From contig SKCR01007778.1 of assembly GCA_019454045.1 (NCBI GenBank), positions 62,001-126,000 of the forward strand: a DNA stretch of 64,000 nucleotides. Direction: 5' to 3'. How positions within the stretch are numbered: position 1 is the stretch's first letter; every line of letters begins with the position of its first letter. This DNA comes from Zanthoxylum bungeanum. Lineage: Eukaryota > Streptophyta > Magnoliopsida > Sapindales > Rutaceae. Below, one piece after another: positions 45,121 to 55,634 of the stretch. The position numbers and the translations under genes are program-made. The notes under the pieces are model-generated. The model did not search any database, was not told the origin of the DNA, and saw nothing but the letters and a program-made list of their open reading frames with translations.

Positions 45121-46453
45121 GCATCGGCGACAATGTTTTCCTTACCTTTTGTAGCGGATTACATATGGAAATGTCTCAACAAACTCTAACCATTTTGCGT
45201 GTCGTTTGTTCAGTTTACCTTTCCCTTTAGATGCTTCAATGATTCATGATCTGTATGGATCACAAACTCTCGAGGCCACAAATAATGCTGCCAAGTCTCA
45301 AGGGCTCGCACTAGCGCATACAACTCCTTGTCATATGTGGGGTACCTCAAAACTGCTCCATTTAGCTTCTCACTAAAGTAAGCTATTGGTCGCTTTTCTT
45401 GCATAAGAACAGCCCCAATGCCTATCCCGGATGCGTCACACTCAATTTCAAATGTCTTCTCAAAGTTGGGTAGTGCCAAGACTGGTGCACTGCACAACTT
45501 CATTTTCAGATCCTGGAATGCCCGCTCCTGCTCTTCACCCCATTTGAAGCCAACAGTCTTCTTCACTACTTCAGTCAGTGGTGTGCTGCAATACTACTGA
45601 AGTCTTTAACAAATCTACGGTAGAAGCTTTCTAAACCATGGAAGCTTCTGACTTCTGTCACTGTTGGTGTTGGCCAATCCTTAATTGCCTTCACCTTTTC
45701 TAAATCTACCTCGATGCCATCTGCACTCACAACAAATCCAAGGAAGACAATTCTATCCATACAAAAAGTGCACTTATCAAAGTTAGCATACAGTTTTTCT
45801 TGCCTTAACACATCAAGAACATGCTTCAAATGCATAACATGCTCATCTACTGTTTTACTGTAAACTAAGATGTCATCAAAATAAACCACAACAAACTTAC
45901 CTAAAAATGCACGCATAACATGATTCATCAATCTCATAAATGTGCTAGGTGCGTTTGAAAGACCAAATGGCAAACTAACCATTCATACAAGCCATACTTA
46001 GTCTTAAATGCAGTTTTCCACTCATCTCCCTCTCTCATGCGAATTTGATGGTATCCACTCTTTAAATCAATCTTACTAAAAATTTTGGAACCATGCAATT
46101 CATCCAACATGTCATCTAGTCTAGGAATGGGGTGACGATACTTTACCGTAATATTGTTGATAGCTCGGCAATCAACGCACATGCGCCACGTCCCATCTTT
46201 CTTAGGAACTAGAAGCACTGGTACTGCACAAGGACTCATTTTCCCTGACATACCCCTTGTCCATCAACTCTCGTACTTGCCTTTGTAGCTCATTTGTCTC
46301 CTCGGGATTGCTCCTATAAGCCGGTCTGTTAGGGATGACTTCTCCAGGTATGAAGTCTATCTGGTGCTCGATACCTCTAATGGGTGGAAGCCCACTAGGT
46401 ATGTCCTCTGTCAGTACATCACTGTAATCCTGCAAAAGAGATGAAATAGACAC
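45121..46453 (-). pseudogene. pol: Gy6 reverse transcriptase and RNase H
   Basis: Minus-strand order: linker '[19 protein letters not shown]', RT '[18 protein letters not shown]', '[17 protein letters not shown]', '[19 protein letters not shown]', '[20 protein letters not shown]'. The box [12 protein letters not shown] is near 45890, and '[20 protein letters not shown]' follows. RNase H (45566-45210): '[19 protein letters not shown]' with Asp, '[19 protein letters not shown]' and '[15 protein letters not shown]' with Asp, then a stop. Single-base indels at about 46240, 45970, 45590 and 45210 split it into four frames. The catalytic residues themselves are all present. Confidence 0.9.
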
Positions 46454-47873
46454 AAGGAAGCAAAGGGTTAGTGTTAGTAAAATAAATATGATGCTTTATA
46501 GACTAACAATAGCATGAGCTTGCTAGCCTTAAGTGCTTTCCTCGCTTCACCCTCACCCATGTAGAAACCCTTTTAACTCTCCCTTTTGTTTCCCCCTCAC
46601 GTTCACTCACACTCCCCTTGGGAACTCCCACGGCTTTGGCCTTATTTTCTCACCAGATACGTCACTCTCACTAGTCTCACCCAAGGTGGTGTTTCCCTTC
46701 GCTCTCTCTTTGTCACGCTCAAGTTGCAACTTAACCTGGTCTTCATGGACTTGTGCAGGTGTAAGTGGGTATAATGTAATGGGTTTTCCTTTATGCTGAA
46801 AAGAGTATTTATTCTTGAACCCATCATGAATAACCTTCTTATCAAACTGCCACGGTCTACCCAAAAGAATATGTCCTGCATGCATCGGTATCACATCACA
46901 TAGGACATCATCTGTGTATGGCCCAATGGTAAAGCTCAACAAAACCTGCTTTGTCACACTTAATTCCCCACAATCATTTAACCATTGCAACTTGTAAGGC
47001 TTCGGGTGTCTCAAGCAACTCAACCCAATCGCTCAATCAAAGCTGTGCTAGCAACATTAGTACAACTGCCCCCATCTATAATCATACTACACCCTTACCA
47101 TTCACACGACACCTAGTATGGAATATGTTCTCCCTCTGCTGCATACTCTCATCCTCTACAACATGTGCACTCAAAGCACGCTTGACAACTAAGGATAAGT
47201 TATTCAGCAGGTATGCAGCTCCCTCATGGTCACTAGCATCCTCCAACTCTGGCATTTCTCATCAACCTCACTATCAGTAGAGTACACATCTCCACTCTTC
47301 TTATCAATCACTAAGGTACGTCTATTGGGACATTCTGAAGCATAGTGTCCCATGCCCAAACATTTAAAACACTTGACATCCTTAGTTCTTGTAGTTGTAC
47401 CGTCAGGTCTTGGTCTAGGTTTACTCGATTCAGCAGTCTCTTTACCCTTGGTACTAGGTTCGGCCCTAGGCTTATTAAAGCCTCCACTGAACTCGCCTCT
47501 AGGCTTGTCAAAGCCTCCATCTCGCTTCTCATTCGGAACCCATTTTCCCTTCCATGCAGAAGTAGCCTGAGTACCAAATCTGGATGTTGACCTTTTCTTG
47601 AGTTGCATTTCTACCTTGATAGCCATGTGAAGCATATCCTCCAAATCAACACAGTGATGCAACTCCACCATGTTTGCTATCTCTCTATTCAAGCCCCTTA
47701 GAAACCGTGCCATAGTAGCTTCTGCATCCTCAACTACATTTGCCCTGATCATGGCAACTTCCATCTCTGTGTAATAGTCTTCAACACTCTTGGCCCCCTG
47801 ATACAGATGTTGTAGTTTCTGATACAACTCCCTATAGTAATGGCTGGGTATAAATCTTTTTCTCATGAGACCT
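46454..47873 (-). pseudogene. gag: Gy6 gag C-terminal half, protease and spacer
   Basis: From 47873 downward: 'LMRKRFIPSHYYRELYQKLQ', 'SVEDYYTEMEVAMIRANVVE', 'LNREIANMVELHHCVDLEDM', '[20 protein letters not shown]', and an intact CCHC knuckle [14 protein letters not shown] near 47380-47339. A frameshift lies at about 47255 and the protease box near 47080. 'HPKPYKLQWLNDCGELSVTK', 'VIPMHAGHILLGRPWQFDKK' and the spacer 'ERDKERAKGNTTLGETSESD' run to 46607. The gag N-terminal half continues on the far side of Gy7 at 53041. Confidence 0.88.
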
Positions 47874-47887
47874 TGACAAGAAACCCA

Positions 47888-48351
47888 TGCTTTCCCTGAC
47901 ATACCCCTTGTCCATCAACTCTCGTACTTGCCTTTGTAGCTCATTTGTCTCCTCGGGATTACTCCTATAAGCCGGTCTGTTAGGAATGACTGCTCCAGGT
48001 ATGAAGTCTATCTGGTGCTCGATACCTCTAATGGGTGGAAGCCCACTAGGTATGTCCTCTGTCAGTACATCACTGTAATCCTGCAAAAGAGATGAAATAG
48101 ACACAGGAAGCAAAGGGTTAGTGTTAGTAAAATAAATATGATGCTCTTTAATAGACTAACAATAGTATGAGCTTGCTAGCCTTGAATGCTTTCCTCGCTT
48201 CACCCTCACCCATGTAGAAACCCTTTTTAACTCTCCCTTTTGTTTCCCCCTCACGTTCACTCACACTCCCCTTGGGAACTCCCACGACTTTGGCTTTATT
48301 TTTCTCACCAGATACGTCACTCTCACTAGTCTCACCCAAGGTGGTGTTTCC
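47888..48351 (-). pseudogene. pol: Gy7 spacer and RT linker, first copy
   Basis: The minus strand reads the end of the spacer ('VSEREGETKGRVKKGFYMGE') and the pre-RT linker ('MLPVSISSLLQDYSDVLTED', '[19 protein letters not shown]', '[13 protein letters not shown]'). It then ends at the 14-bp LTR remnant. About 230 bp (48120-48351) recur at 48925-49150. TTTCC at 48347-48351 is the left flank of the embedded LTR. Confidence 0.82.
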
Positions 48352-48924
48352 TGACAAGAAACCCACTTAGATTCGAAATCCAAGTAAACCCCAAGCAACG
48401 GACAGAACCTCAAGAACCGCGAATTTGATTTTGTAGGAACAAAACCCTTCCAAGGCCACAAAGAAGACCCACAAAGAACTTGCCCTTCAGAACCCTTAAG
48501 ATGAATCCTTGTAGTGTTTTTGCTAGCAAATGGAGACGCCACTAAGTTTGCCAAACTTAGATAAGTCGATTCAAACTTGAAAAGGGGAATCTCTCCCTTA
48601 TAAGAATTCGGCCATAGCCAAAGCTTTAAGCTTTTGAGTTTATAAATTTCGTTGGTTACCTCAAATGAAGAAGAAAGTAAGCTTAAATAGTGTTACAAAA
48701 AGAAACCCTAAAGGCATAAGACAACAATGCCCCTAAAAACGAAATTACACAAATATCAAGTTTTTAAGCCTTCAATGCCTAGGAAGCTTTATTCTAAACT
48801 GATTTGGGCCAAGTGAAATGGTTTTGGGCCCTTTCCATCCAAGCCCACATGCATCTCTATTTGTTTGTTGCAGTCGACCATAAAACTCTGAACTAATCCC
48901 GCCATTGCTTCTCTAAGTCTTTTG
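48352..48924 (-). repeat. Truncated LTR-A inside Gy7
   Basis: It starts TGACAAGAAACCCACTTAG and matches the Gy6 LTRs up to 'CTAAGTCTTTTG', lacking the last roughly 75 bp (the tail-peptide start). It then joins the Gy7 spacer at a TG overlap. Because the far end is missing there is no second target duplication. Confidence 0.87.
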
Positions 48925-50998
48925 TTAGTAAAATAAATATGATGCTCTTTATAGACTAACAATAGCATGAGCTTGCTAGCCTTGAATGCTTTCCTCGCTT
49001 CACCCTCACCCATGTAGAAACCCTTTTTAACTCTCCTTTTGTTTCCCCCTCACGTTCACTCACACTCCCCTTGGGAACTCCCACGACTTTGGCTTTATTT
49101 TTCTCACCAGATATGTCACTCTCACTAGTCTCACCCAAGGTGGTGTTTCCCTTCGCTCTCTCTTTGTCACGCTCAAGTTGCAACTTAACCTGGTCTTCAT
49201 GGACTTGTGCAGGTGTAAGTGGGTATAATGTAATGGGTTTTCCTTTATGCTGAAAAGAGTATTTATTCTTGAACCCATCATGAATAACCTTCTTATCAAA
49301 CTGCCACGGTCTACCCAAAAGAATATGTCCTGCATGCATCGGTATCACATCACATAGGACATCATCTGTGTATGGCCCAATGATAAAACTCAACAATACT
49401 TGCTTTGTCACACTTATTTCCCCACAATCATTTAACCATTGCAACTTGTAAGGCTCCGGGTGTCTCAAGCAACTCAACCCCAATCGCTCAATCAAAGCTG
49501 TGCTAGCAACATTAGTACAACTGCCCCCATCTATAATCATACTACACCCCTTACCATTCACACGACACCTAGTATGGAATATGTTCTCCCTCTGCTGCAT
49601 ACTCTCATCCTCAACAACATGTGCACTCAAAGCACGCTTGACAACTAAGGATAAGTTATTCAGCGGGTATGCAGCTCCCTCATGGTCACTAGCATCCTCC
49701 AACTCTGGCATCTCATCATCAACCTCACTATCAGTAGAGTACACATCTCCACTCTTCTTATCAATCACTAAGGTACGTCTATTGACATTCTGAAGCATAG
49801 TGTCCCATGCCCAAACATTTAAAACACTTGACATCCTTAGTTCTAGTAGTTGTACCGTCGGGTTTTGGTCTAGGTTTATTCGATTCAGCAGTCTCTTTAC
49901 CCTTGGTACTGGTTCGGCCCTAGGCTTATTAAAGCCTCCACTGAACTCGCCTCTAGGCTTGTCAAAGCCTCCATCCCGCTTCTCATTCGGAACCCATTTT
50001 CCCTTCCATGCAGAAGTAGCCTGAGTACCAAATCTGGATGTTGACCTTTTCTTGAGTTGCCTTTCTACCTTGATAGCCATGTGAAGCATATCCTCCAAAT
50101 CAACACAGTGATGCAACTCCACCATATTTGCTATCTCTCTATTCAAGCCCCCTAGAAACCGTGCCATAGTAGCTTCTGCATCCTCAACTACATTTGCCCT
50201 GATGATGGAAACTTCCATCTCTGTGTAATAGTCTTCAACACTCTTGGCCCCCTGATACAGATGTTGTAGTTTCTGATACAACTCCCTATAGTAATGGCTG
50301 GGTATAAATCTTTTTCTCATGAGACCTCTAAGTTCTGCCCACGTCTGAACCCGTCTCTCATAGTTTCTCCTCCGAGTAGAGACAAGCTGATCCCACCAAA
50401 TCTTAGCATAATCGGTAAACTCAATTGCTGCCAGACTGATCTTCTTCTCGTCTGAGTAGTGATGACAGTTGAAAATCAATTCTATTTTCTTTTCCCATTC
50501 TAAATAAGCTTCAAGATCATTCTTGCCTTTGAATGTTGGTATCTTGATCTTGATGCTACCTAGATCACCATCTACATCTCCTCGCCTTCCAATCCTCTGA
50601 TCATAATCCCCTCTTCTGGCATCAAATGCACCTCTATCATCAAACCGTCTATCCCTCCTATCATTCCTCCTATCAAACCTCCTATTAGGCCTCCTATCAT
50701 GCCCAGGCTGAAATCTCTCCTCCACATCATCAAAACCATCAGAATCATCAAACTCATTTTCAGCTTCTTCTTCATCTGGTGGTACATACTGTGGTGGTAC
50801 ACGGCGAGGTGGCACATTATGGTGGTGGTACATTATGGGGTGGTGGTACATTCTGAGGTGGTGGTGCTCTGGGACCGCTACCAGTTTGAATACTCTCTAC
50901 AATCTTGGACAATCTCTCCAAAGCAGTATTCATGTTCTCCATCATATCTGTAAATTTTCTATCCAAAGCCTCAAGCTTTTTATCTGGTTAGACCTGTC
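48925..50998 (-). pseudogene. gag: Gy7 gag, protease and spacer
   Basis: The expected start ATG lies at about 50998 but reaches a TAA after six codons because of a small deletion, so the long 631-codon frame (50851-48956) opens downstream. Seen in it: 'PPDEEEAENEFDDSDGFDDV', the Arg/Asp run, gag core 'YLEWEKKIELIFNCHHYS', 'DYAKIWWDQLV', then '[20 protein letters not shown]'. Instead of the zinc knuckle there is a frame-shifted stretch ('VPRVKRLLNRINLDQNPTV'). The frame is then restored at '[20 protein letters not shown]', followed by the protease box DGGSCTNVASTALIERLGL, 'VIPMHAGHILLGRPWQFD' and the spacer. The knuckle DNA is present but in another frame: one deletion of 1 nt and one of 2 nt enclose it. 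Confidence 0.88.
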
Positions 50999-52374
50999 AT
51001 CTCAACACTAAACAAACAGATTAGAAATAACAAAAAAGTAAGCAAATATGTAAATCCTCACAATCTCACGTGTTTACACTCGAATGATATCACTCCACTC
51101 GTGTTTGCACTCTATTGGCTTTTACCTGATACTGTGCTCACAATCACTGCCTTTTACCACTCTTGAGTTCGTCCTCAATTCAAATGTGAACCACACTCAA
51201 TCCAAGAATACAAACCAAATGTAGTCCTCAAGCTAGCATGAACACAACGGACCCAATAATATATATATATAGGGCAGGCGCAAAACAAAAACGCGAACAG
51301 GAATAGTAATGACGGAGACTCAATCAATAATACTTAAGCTAGAGTAATTATAAATAAGGAGTAAACAATTAGCACGATGAGAAACAAATAAGCATGCAAA
51401 TTCACGGTCGTATGCAATTTCGGGAGAAATTTTGGCACTTCTATAGAAATTTTGATGGAATACCCTCTATGGGCACCTAAATGATAAAATGGAACAAACT
51501 AGATTCAACCAAAAAATTTCACTTTTTTACTTTTTTTTTTTTTTTTTTCCTGCTCAAGTGATCACTATCACTCAAGTCCCTTTTCTTTTTTTTTTTTTTG
51601 ATAACGTCAGATGCTAATAAAAGTGGTTCTGATTTCAGAGGCTGATTTAGGTTCTGATTTCAGAGGCTGGTTTTCAAAGCCTGATTTCAGAGTCTGATGA
51701 GGGTCTGAATCCAGGGTCTGAAGTCAGAGGCTGCTGGTCAGTGTCTGATTTCAGAGTCGAATAAGGGTCTGATTTCAGGGTCTGAATTCAGAGGCTAATT
51801 TTCAGAGGTTACTGGTCAGGGTCTGAATTCAGAGGTTACTAGTCTGGGTCTGATTTCAGAGGCTAAGTTTCAGGGTCTGATCTCAGAGGCTAATTTTCAG
51901 AGGTTACTGGTCAGGGTCTGATCTCAGAGTCTGATTCAATGGTTAAGTTTCAAGGTCTGAACTCAGAGTCCGATTTCAGAGGCAGATTTCAAAGGTTACG
52001 TTTTAGGTCTGATTTCAGAAGCTAAGATTTCAGGGTCTGATTTCAGACTTCACTAGGGTTTAGAAACAAAACACACAGCCGCCAAGAACATGCTTATTTC
52101 TTAAACATATGCTAAGAACAGAATGACTATGACGAACTGATAGGAAGAACAGAACAGAAGCCCAGAACTGGAAAAAGATAAAAGATGAACTGATATGCAG
52201 AGCAACAAAACCAGATCCAGAATATGCTTCACAACAAAACCAGATCCAAAATATGAAAAAAAACAAAAACAGAAACAAGATCCAACAAGAACTGAAACGA
52301 AAATAACAAAGAACAAAATAAAAAACAGAATCAAACAAAAGGAAAAGATAGAAAAATCAGACCTTGGAACCCTG
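50999..52374 (-). other. Gy7 5' leader with tandem repeats
   Basis: This 1.38-kb leader contains, in minus order from the PBS, a pyrimidine-rich stretch (52370-52080) and the TCTGAAATCAGA-type repeats (52050-51627). Poly-A runs appear as T-runs on the plus strand at 51520-51550 and 51585-51600. The gag-proximal segment is shared with Gy5. No gene is seen. Confidence 0.82.
51627..52050 (-). repeat. Gy7 leader tandem repeats
   Basis: About 20 degenerate units read on the plus strand as 'GGGTCTGATTTCAGAGGCTA' and on the minus strand as the same TCTGAAATCAGA core seen in Gy5. Units vary from 15 to 28 bp through indels and include AATTCAGA and ATCTCAGA variants. Confidence 0.86.
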
Positions 52375-52390
52375 AGCTCTAGATACCAAA
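52375..52390 (-). promoter_or_regulatory. Gy7 primer binding site with extra base
   Basis: The minus strand reads TTTGGTATCTAGAGCT, with the same inserted T as Gy5. It directly follows the 5' LTR end. Confidence 0.86.
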
Positions 52391-53040
52391 TGACAAGAAA
52401 CCCACTTAGATTCGAAATCCAAGTAAACCCCAAGCAACGGACAGAACCCCAAGAACCACGAATTTGATTTTGTAGGAACAAAACCCTTCCAAGGCCACAA
52501 AGAAGACCCACAAAGAACTTGCCCTTGAGAACCCTTAAGATGAATCCTTGTAGTGTTTTTGCTAGCAAATGGAGACGCCACTAAGTTTGCCAAACTTAGA
52601 TAAGTCGATTCAAACTTGAAAAGGGGAATCCCTCCCTTACAAGAATTCGGCCATAGCCAAAGCTTTAAGCTTTTGAGTTTATAAATTTCGTTGGTTCCCT
52701 CAAATGAAGAAGAAAGTAAGCTTAAATAGTGTTACAAAAAGAAACCCTAAAGGCATATAGACAACAATGCCCCTAAAAACGAAATTACACAAATATCAAG
52801 TTTTTAAGCCTTCAAATGCCTAGGAAGCTTTATTCTAAACTGATTTGGGCCAAGTGAAATGGTTTTGGGCCCTTTCCATCCATGCCCACATGCATCTCTA
52901 TTTGTTTATTGCAGTCGACCATGAAACTCTGAACTAATCCCGCCATTGCTTCTCTAAGTCTTTTGGTCCTCTGCCTCGTAATTGGCCCTTCTGGCACTTG
53001 TAATGCGTCCTTTGGTTTGTTGTCGGCCTGGATCATGTCA
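52391..53040 (-). repeat. Gy7 5' LTR (LTR-A)
   Basis: It is 650 bp, bounded by TGACAAG (left) and ATGTCA (right) and flanked on the right by GACCT. It encodes on the minus strand the full tail peptide 'MIQADNKPKDALQVPEGPIT' onward to 'FHLAQISLE'. Confidence 0.94.
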
Positions 53041-53605
53041 GACCTCTAAGTTCTGCCCACGTCTGAACCGGTCTCTCATAGTTTCTCCTCCGAGTAGAGA
53101 CAAGCTGATCCCACCAAATCATAGCATAATCGGTAAACTCAATTGCTGCCAGACTGATCTTCTTCTCGTCTGAGTAGTGATGACAGTTGAAAATCAATTC
53201 TATTTTCTTTTCCCATTCTAAATAAGCTTCAGGATCATTCTTGCCTTTGAATGTTGGTATCTTGATCTTGATGCTACCTAGATCACCATCTATATCTCCT
53301 CGCCTACCATATCCTCTCTGATCATAATCCCCTCTTCTGGCATCAAATGCACCTCTATCATCAAACCGTCTATCCCTCCTATCATTCCTCCTATCAAACC
53401 TCCTATTAGGCCTCCTATCATGCCCAGGCTGAAATCTCTCATCCACATCATCAAAACCATCAGAATCATCAAACTCATTTTCAGCTTCTTCTTCATCTGG
53501 TGGTACATACTGTGGTGGTACACGGCGAGGTGGCATATTATGAGGTGGTGGTACATTCTGGGGTGGTGGTACATTCTGAGGTGGTGGTGCTCTGGGACCT
53601 CTAGA
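53041..53605 (-). pseudogene. gag: Gy6 gag, N-terminal half lacking its start
   Basis: The minus-strand frame starts inside the Pro/His-rich segment. It carries 'PPDEEEAENEFDDSDGFDDV', 'RRPNRRFDRRNDRRDRRFDD', 'YLEWEKKIELIFNCHHYS' and 'DYAMIWWDQLVSTRRRNYE' up to the GACCT duplication. Upstream of 53605 a deletion of about 615 bp relative to Gy7 removes the start codon, the first 50 or so codons and the adjoining leader. Gy6 therefore cannot make a normal gag. Confidence 0.87.
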
Positions 53606-54272
53606 TTCAACAAAAAAATTTCACTTTTTTACTCTTTTTTTTTTGATAACGTCAGATGCTATTAAATGTGGGTCTGAATCCAGGGTTTGAAGTCAGAGGC
53701 TGCTGGTCAGTGTCTGATTTCAGAGTCGAATAAGGGTCTGATTTCAGGGTCTGAATTCAGAGGCTAATTTTCAGAGGTTACTGGTCAGGGTCTGAATTCA
53801 GAGGCTACTAGTCTGGGTCTGATTTCAGAGGCTAAGTTTCAGGGTCTGATCTCATAGTCTGATTCAATGGTTAAGTTTCAAGGTCTGAACTCAGAGTCTG
53901 ATTTCAGAGGCAGATTTCAAAGGTTACGTTTTAGGTCTGATTTCAGACTTCACTAGGGTTTAGAAACAAAACACACAGCCGCCAAGAACATGCTTATTTC
54001 TTAAACATATGCTAAAGAACAGAATGACTATGACGAACTGATAGGAAGAACAGAACAGAAGCCCAGAACTGGAAAAAGATAAAAGATGAACTGATATGCA
54101 GAACAACAAAACCAGATCCAGAATATGCTTCACAACAAAACCAGATCCAGAATATGAACAAAACAGAAACAGAAACAAGATCCAACAAGAACTGAAACGA
54201 AAATAACAAAGAACAAAATAAAAAACAGAATCAAACAAAAGGAAAGATAGAAAAATCAGACTTTGGAACCCT
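53606..54272 (-). other. Gy6 5' leader, shortened, with tandem repeats
   Basis: This is leader sequence between PBS and truncated gag. Tandem units of the TCTGATTTCAGAGG type (plus-strand reading) fill 53671-53950, about 14 copies, in the same order as in Gy7 but with several units missing. The rest is pyrimidine-rich on the minus strand. Confidence 0.83.
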
Positions 54273-54288
54273 GAGCTCTGATACCAAA
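54273..54288 (-). promoter_or_regulatory. Gy6 primer binding site (initiator-Met tRNA)
   Basis: The minus strand reads TTTGGTATCAGAGCTC directly after the LTR, the standard initiator-Met complement without the extra T found in Gy5 and Gy7. Confidence 0.9.
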
Positions 54289-54937
54289 TGACAAGAAACC
54301 CACTTAGATTCGAAATCCAAGTAAACCCCAAGCAACGGATAGAACCCCAAGAACCGCGAATTTGATTTTGTAGGAACAAAACCCTTCCAAGGCCACAAAG
54401 AAGACCCACAAAGAACTTGCCCTTGAGAACCCTTAAGATGAATCCTTGTAGTGTTTTTGCTAGCAAAGGGAGACGCCACTAAGTTTGCCAAACTTAGATA
54501 AGTCGATTCAAACTTGAAAAGGGGAATCCCTCCCTTACAAGAATTCGGCCATAGCCAAAGCTTTAAGCTTTTGAGTTTATAAATTTCATTGGTTTCTCAA
54601 ATGAAGAAGAAAGTAAGCTTAAATAGTGTTACAAAAAGAAACCCTAAAGGCATAAAGACAACAATGCCCCTACAAACGAAATTACACAAATATCAAGTCT
54701 TTAAGTCTTCAAATGCCTAGGAAGCTTTATTCTAAACTGATTTGGGCCAAGTGAAATGGTTTTGAGCCCTTTCCATCGAAGCCCACATGCATCTCTATTT
54801 ATTTGTTACAGTCGGCCATAAAACTCTGAACTAATCCCGCCATTGCTTCTCTAAGTCTTTTGGTCCTCTGCCTCGTAATTGGCCCTTCTGGCACTTGTAA
54901 TGCGTCCTTTGGTTTGTTGTCGGCCTGGATCATGTCA
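54289..54937 (-). repeat. Gy6 5' LTR (LTR-A)
   Basis: It is 649 bp, bounded by TGACAAG and ATGTCA, and is followed on the right by the GATTT duplication and LINE-H sequence. Confidence 0.94.
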
Positions 54938-55634
54938 GATTTTCTGTGGATAGTGCCTGGAACTCTATGCGGGCAAAGGGAACCTTGCTGCATTGGTCTC
55001 GAGTTGTTTGGTTCCGGAAGGCTATTCCCCCGTCATTCCTTTCTTCTTTGGATGTCTATTTAGGGAGGCCTCTGTACCCAGGATAGGTTGATGAGGTTAG
55101 GCATCTCTGTTGTTCGTGCTGTATTCTCTGTGGTTGTTCGAGTGAGGACATTGATCATCTTTTCTTCCAGTGCCCCTTCTCTTCGAGGGTCTGGTCGTCT
55201 GTTCTGGCTATGTGTGGGTTAGATTGGAGACGCCGGGATTGGCGTCAAACTGTTGAGTGGTTATGTCAGTTCTCCGATGCTTCTTTACGTCATCTTCTGG
55301 TTCGGCTGTCTGTTGCAGCGTCAGTCTACCATATTTGGAGGGAGAGGAATGCTCGCACTCATGATTTGCCTCTTCGGCCTGTTTCTGCTCTTCTTTATGA
55401 TATTGTTTTTGATGTTCGGAATCGTGCTAGTTTTTTACGTAAAGTGAAACCATCTTATGATAATAAATGGCTTCACCTTTCGTGGCTTTTGCCCGATGAC
55501 ATCTTCTGTTGATTTTTTCTTGTAGCCTTTCGGCTTTCTTCTAGGTGGGCTTGCCCTCTCTAGTTGCCTGGGGTATGCCCCTTTGCTATTTGTTTAGTTT
55601 TCTTTTGGTTATAATACTTACCTTATCCAAAAAA
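54938..55634 (+). pseudogene. LINE-H ORF2 C-terminus and 3' UTR
   Basis: This continues ORF2 after Gy6. The 'FSVDSAWNSMRAKGTLLHWS' segment leads to the zf-RVT-like motif in shifted frames. Then 55210-55512 encodes 'CGLDWRRRDWRQTVEWLCQF', 'SVYHIWRERNARTHDLPLRP' and 'SFLRKVKPSYDNKWLHLSW', stopping at 55510-55512. The 3' UTR ends CTTATCC plus six A. The target-site copy TACTGACTTTAAAA starts at 55635. Confidence 0.89.

Larger units (their letters stand above)
47874..53040 (-). mobile_element. Gy7: recombined gypsy element inside Gy6 gag
   Basis: GACCT stands on both sides (47869-47873 and 53041-53045) and Gy6 gag reads across. The right end is a complete 5' LTR (52391-53040), followed on the minus strand by PBS, leader, gag, protease and spacer. 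The left end keeps only the last 14 bp of the 3' LTR (47874-47887) fused to the start of RT. Integrase, RNase H and most of RT are lost. Inside, a truncated LTR (48352-48924) is flanked by two copies of the same spacer segment. This is a scar of illegitimate recombination rather than a normal element. Confidence 0.88.
43187..54937 (-). mobile_element. Gy6: gypsy element with both LTRs, containing Gy7
   Basis: The minus-strand element has its 5' LTR at 54289-54937 and 3' LTR at 43187-43832. GATTT stands on both sides (43182-43186 and 54938-54942) and LINE-H ORF2 reads across. Gy6's own interior is 43833-47873 and 53041-54288, about 5.3 kb; the rest is Gy7. All of gag-pol is represented except the gag N-terminus. 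Frames are broken at several single-base indels. The two LTRs differ at roughly 18 positions by eye. Confidence 0.94.
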
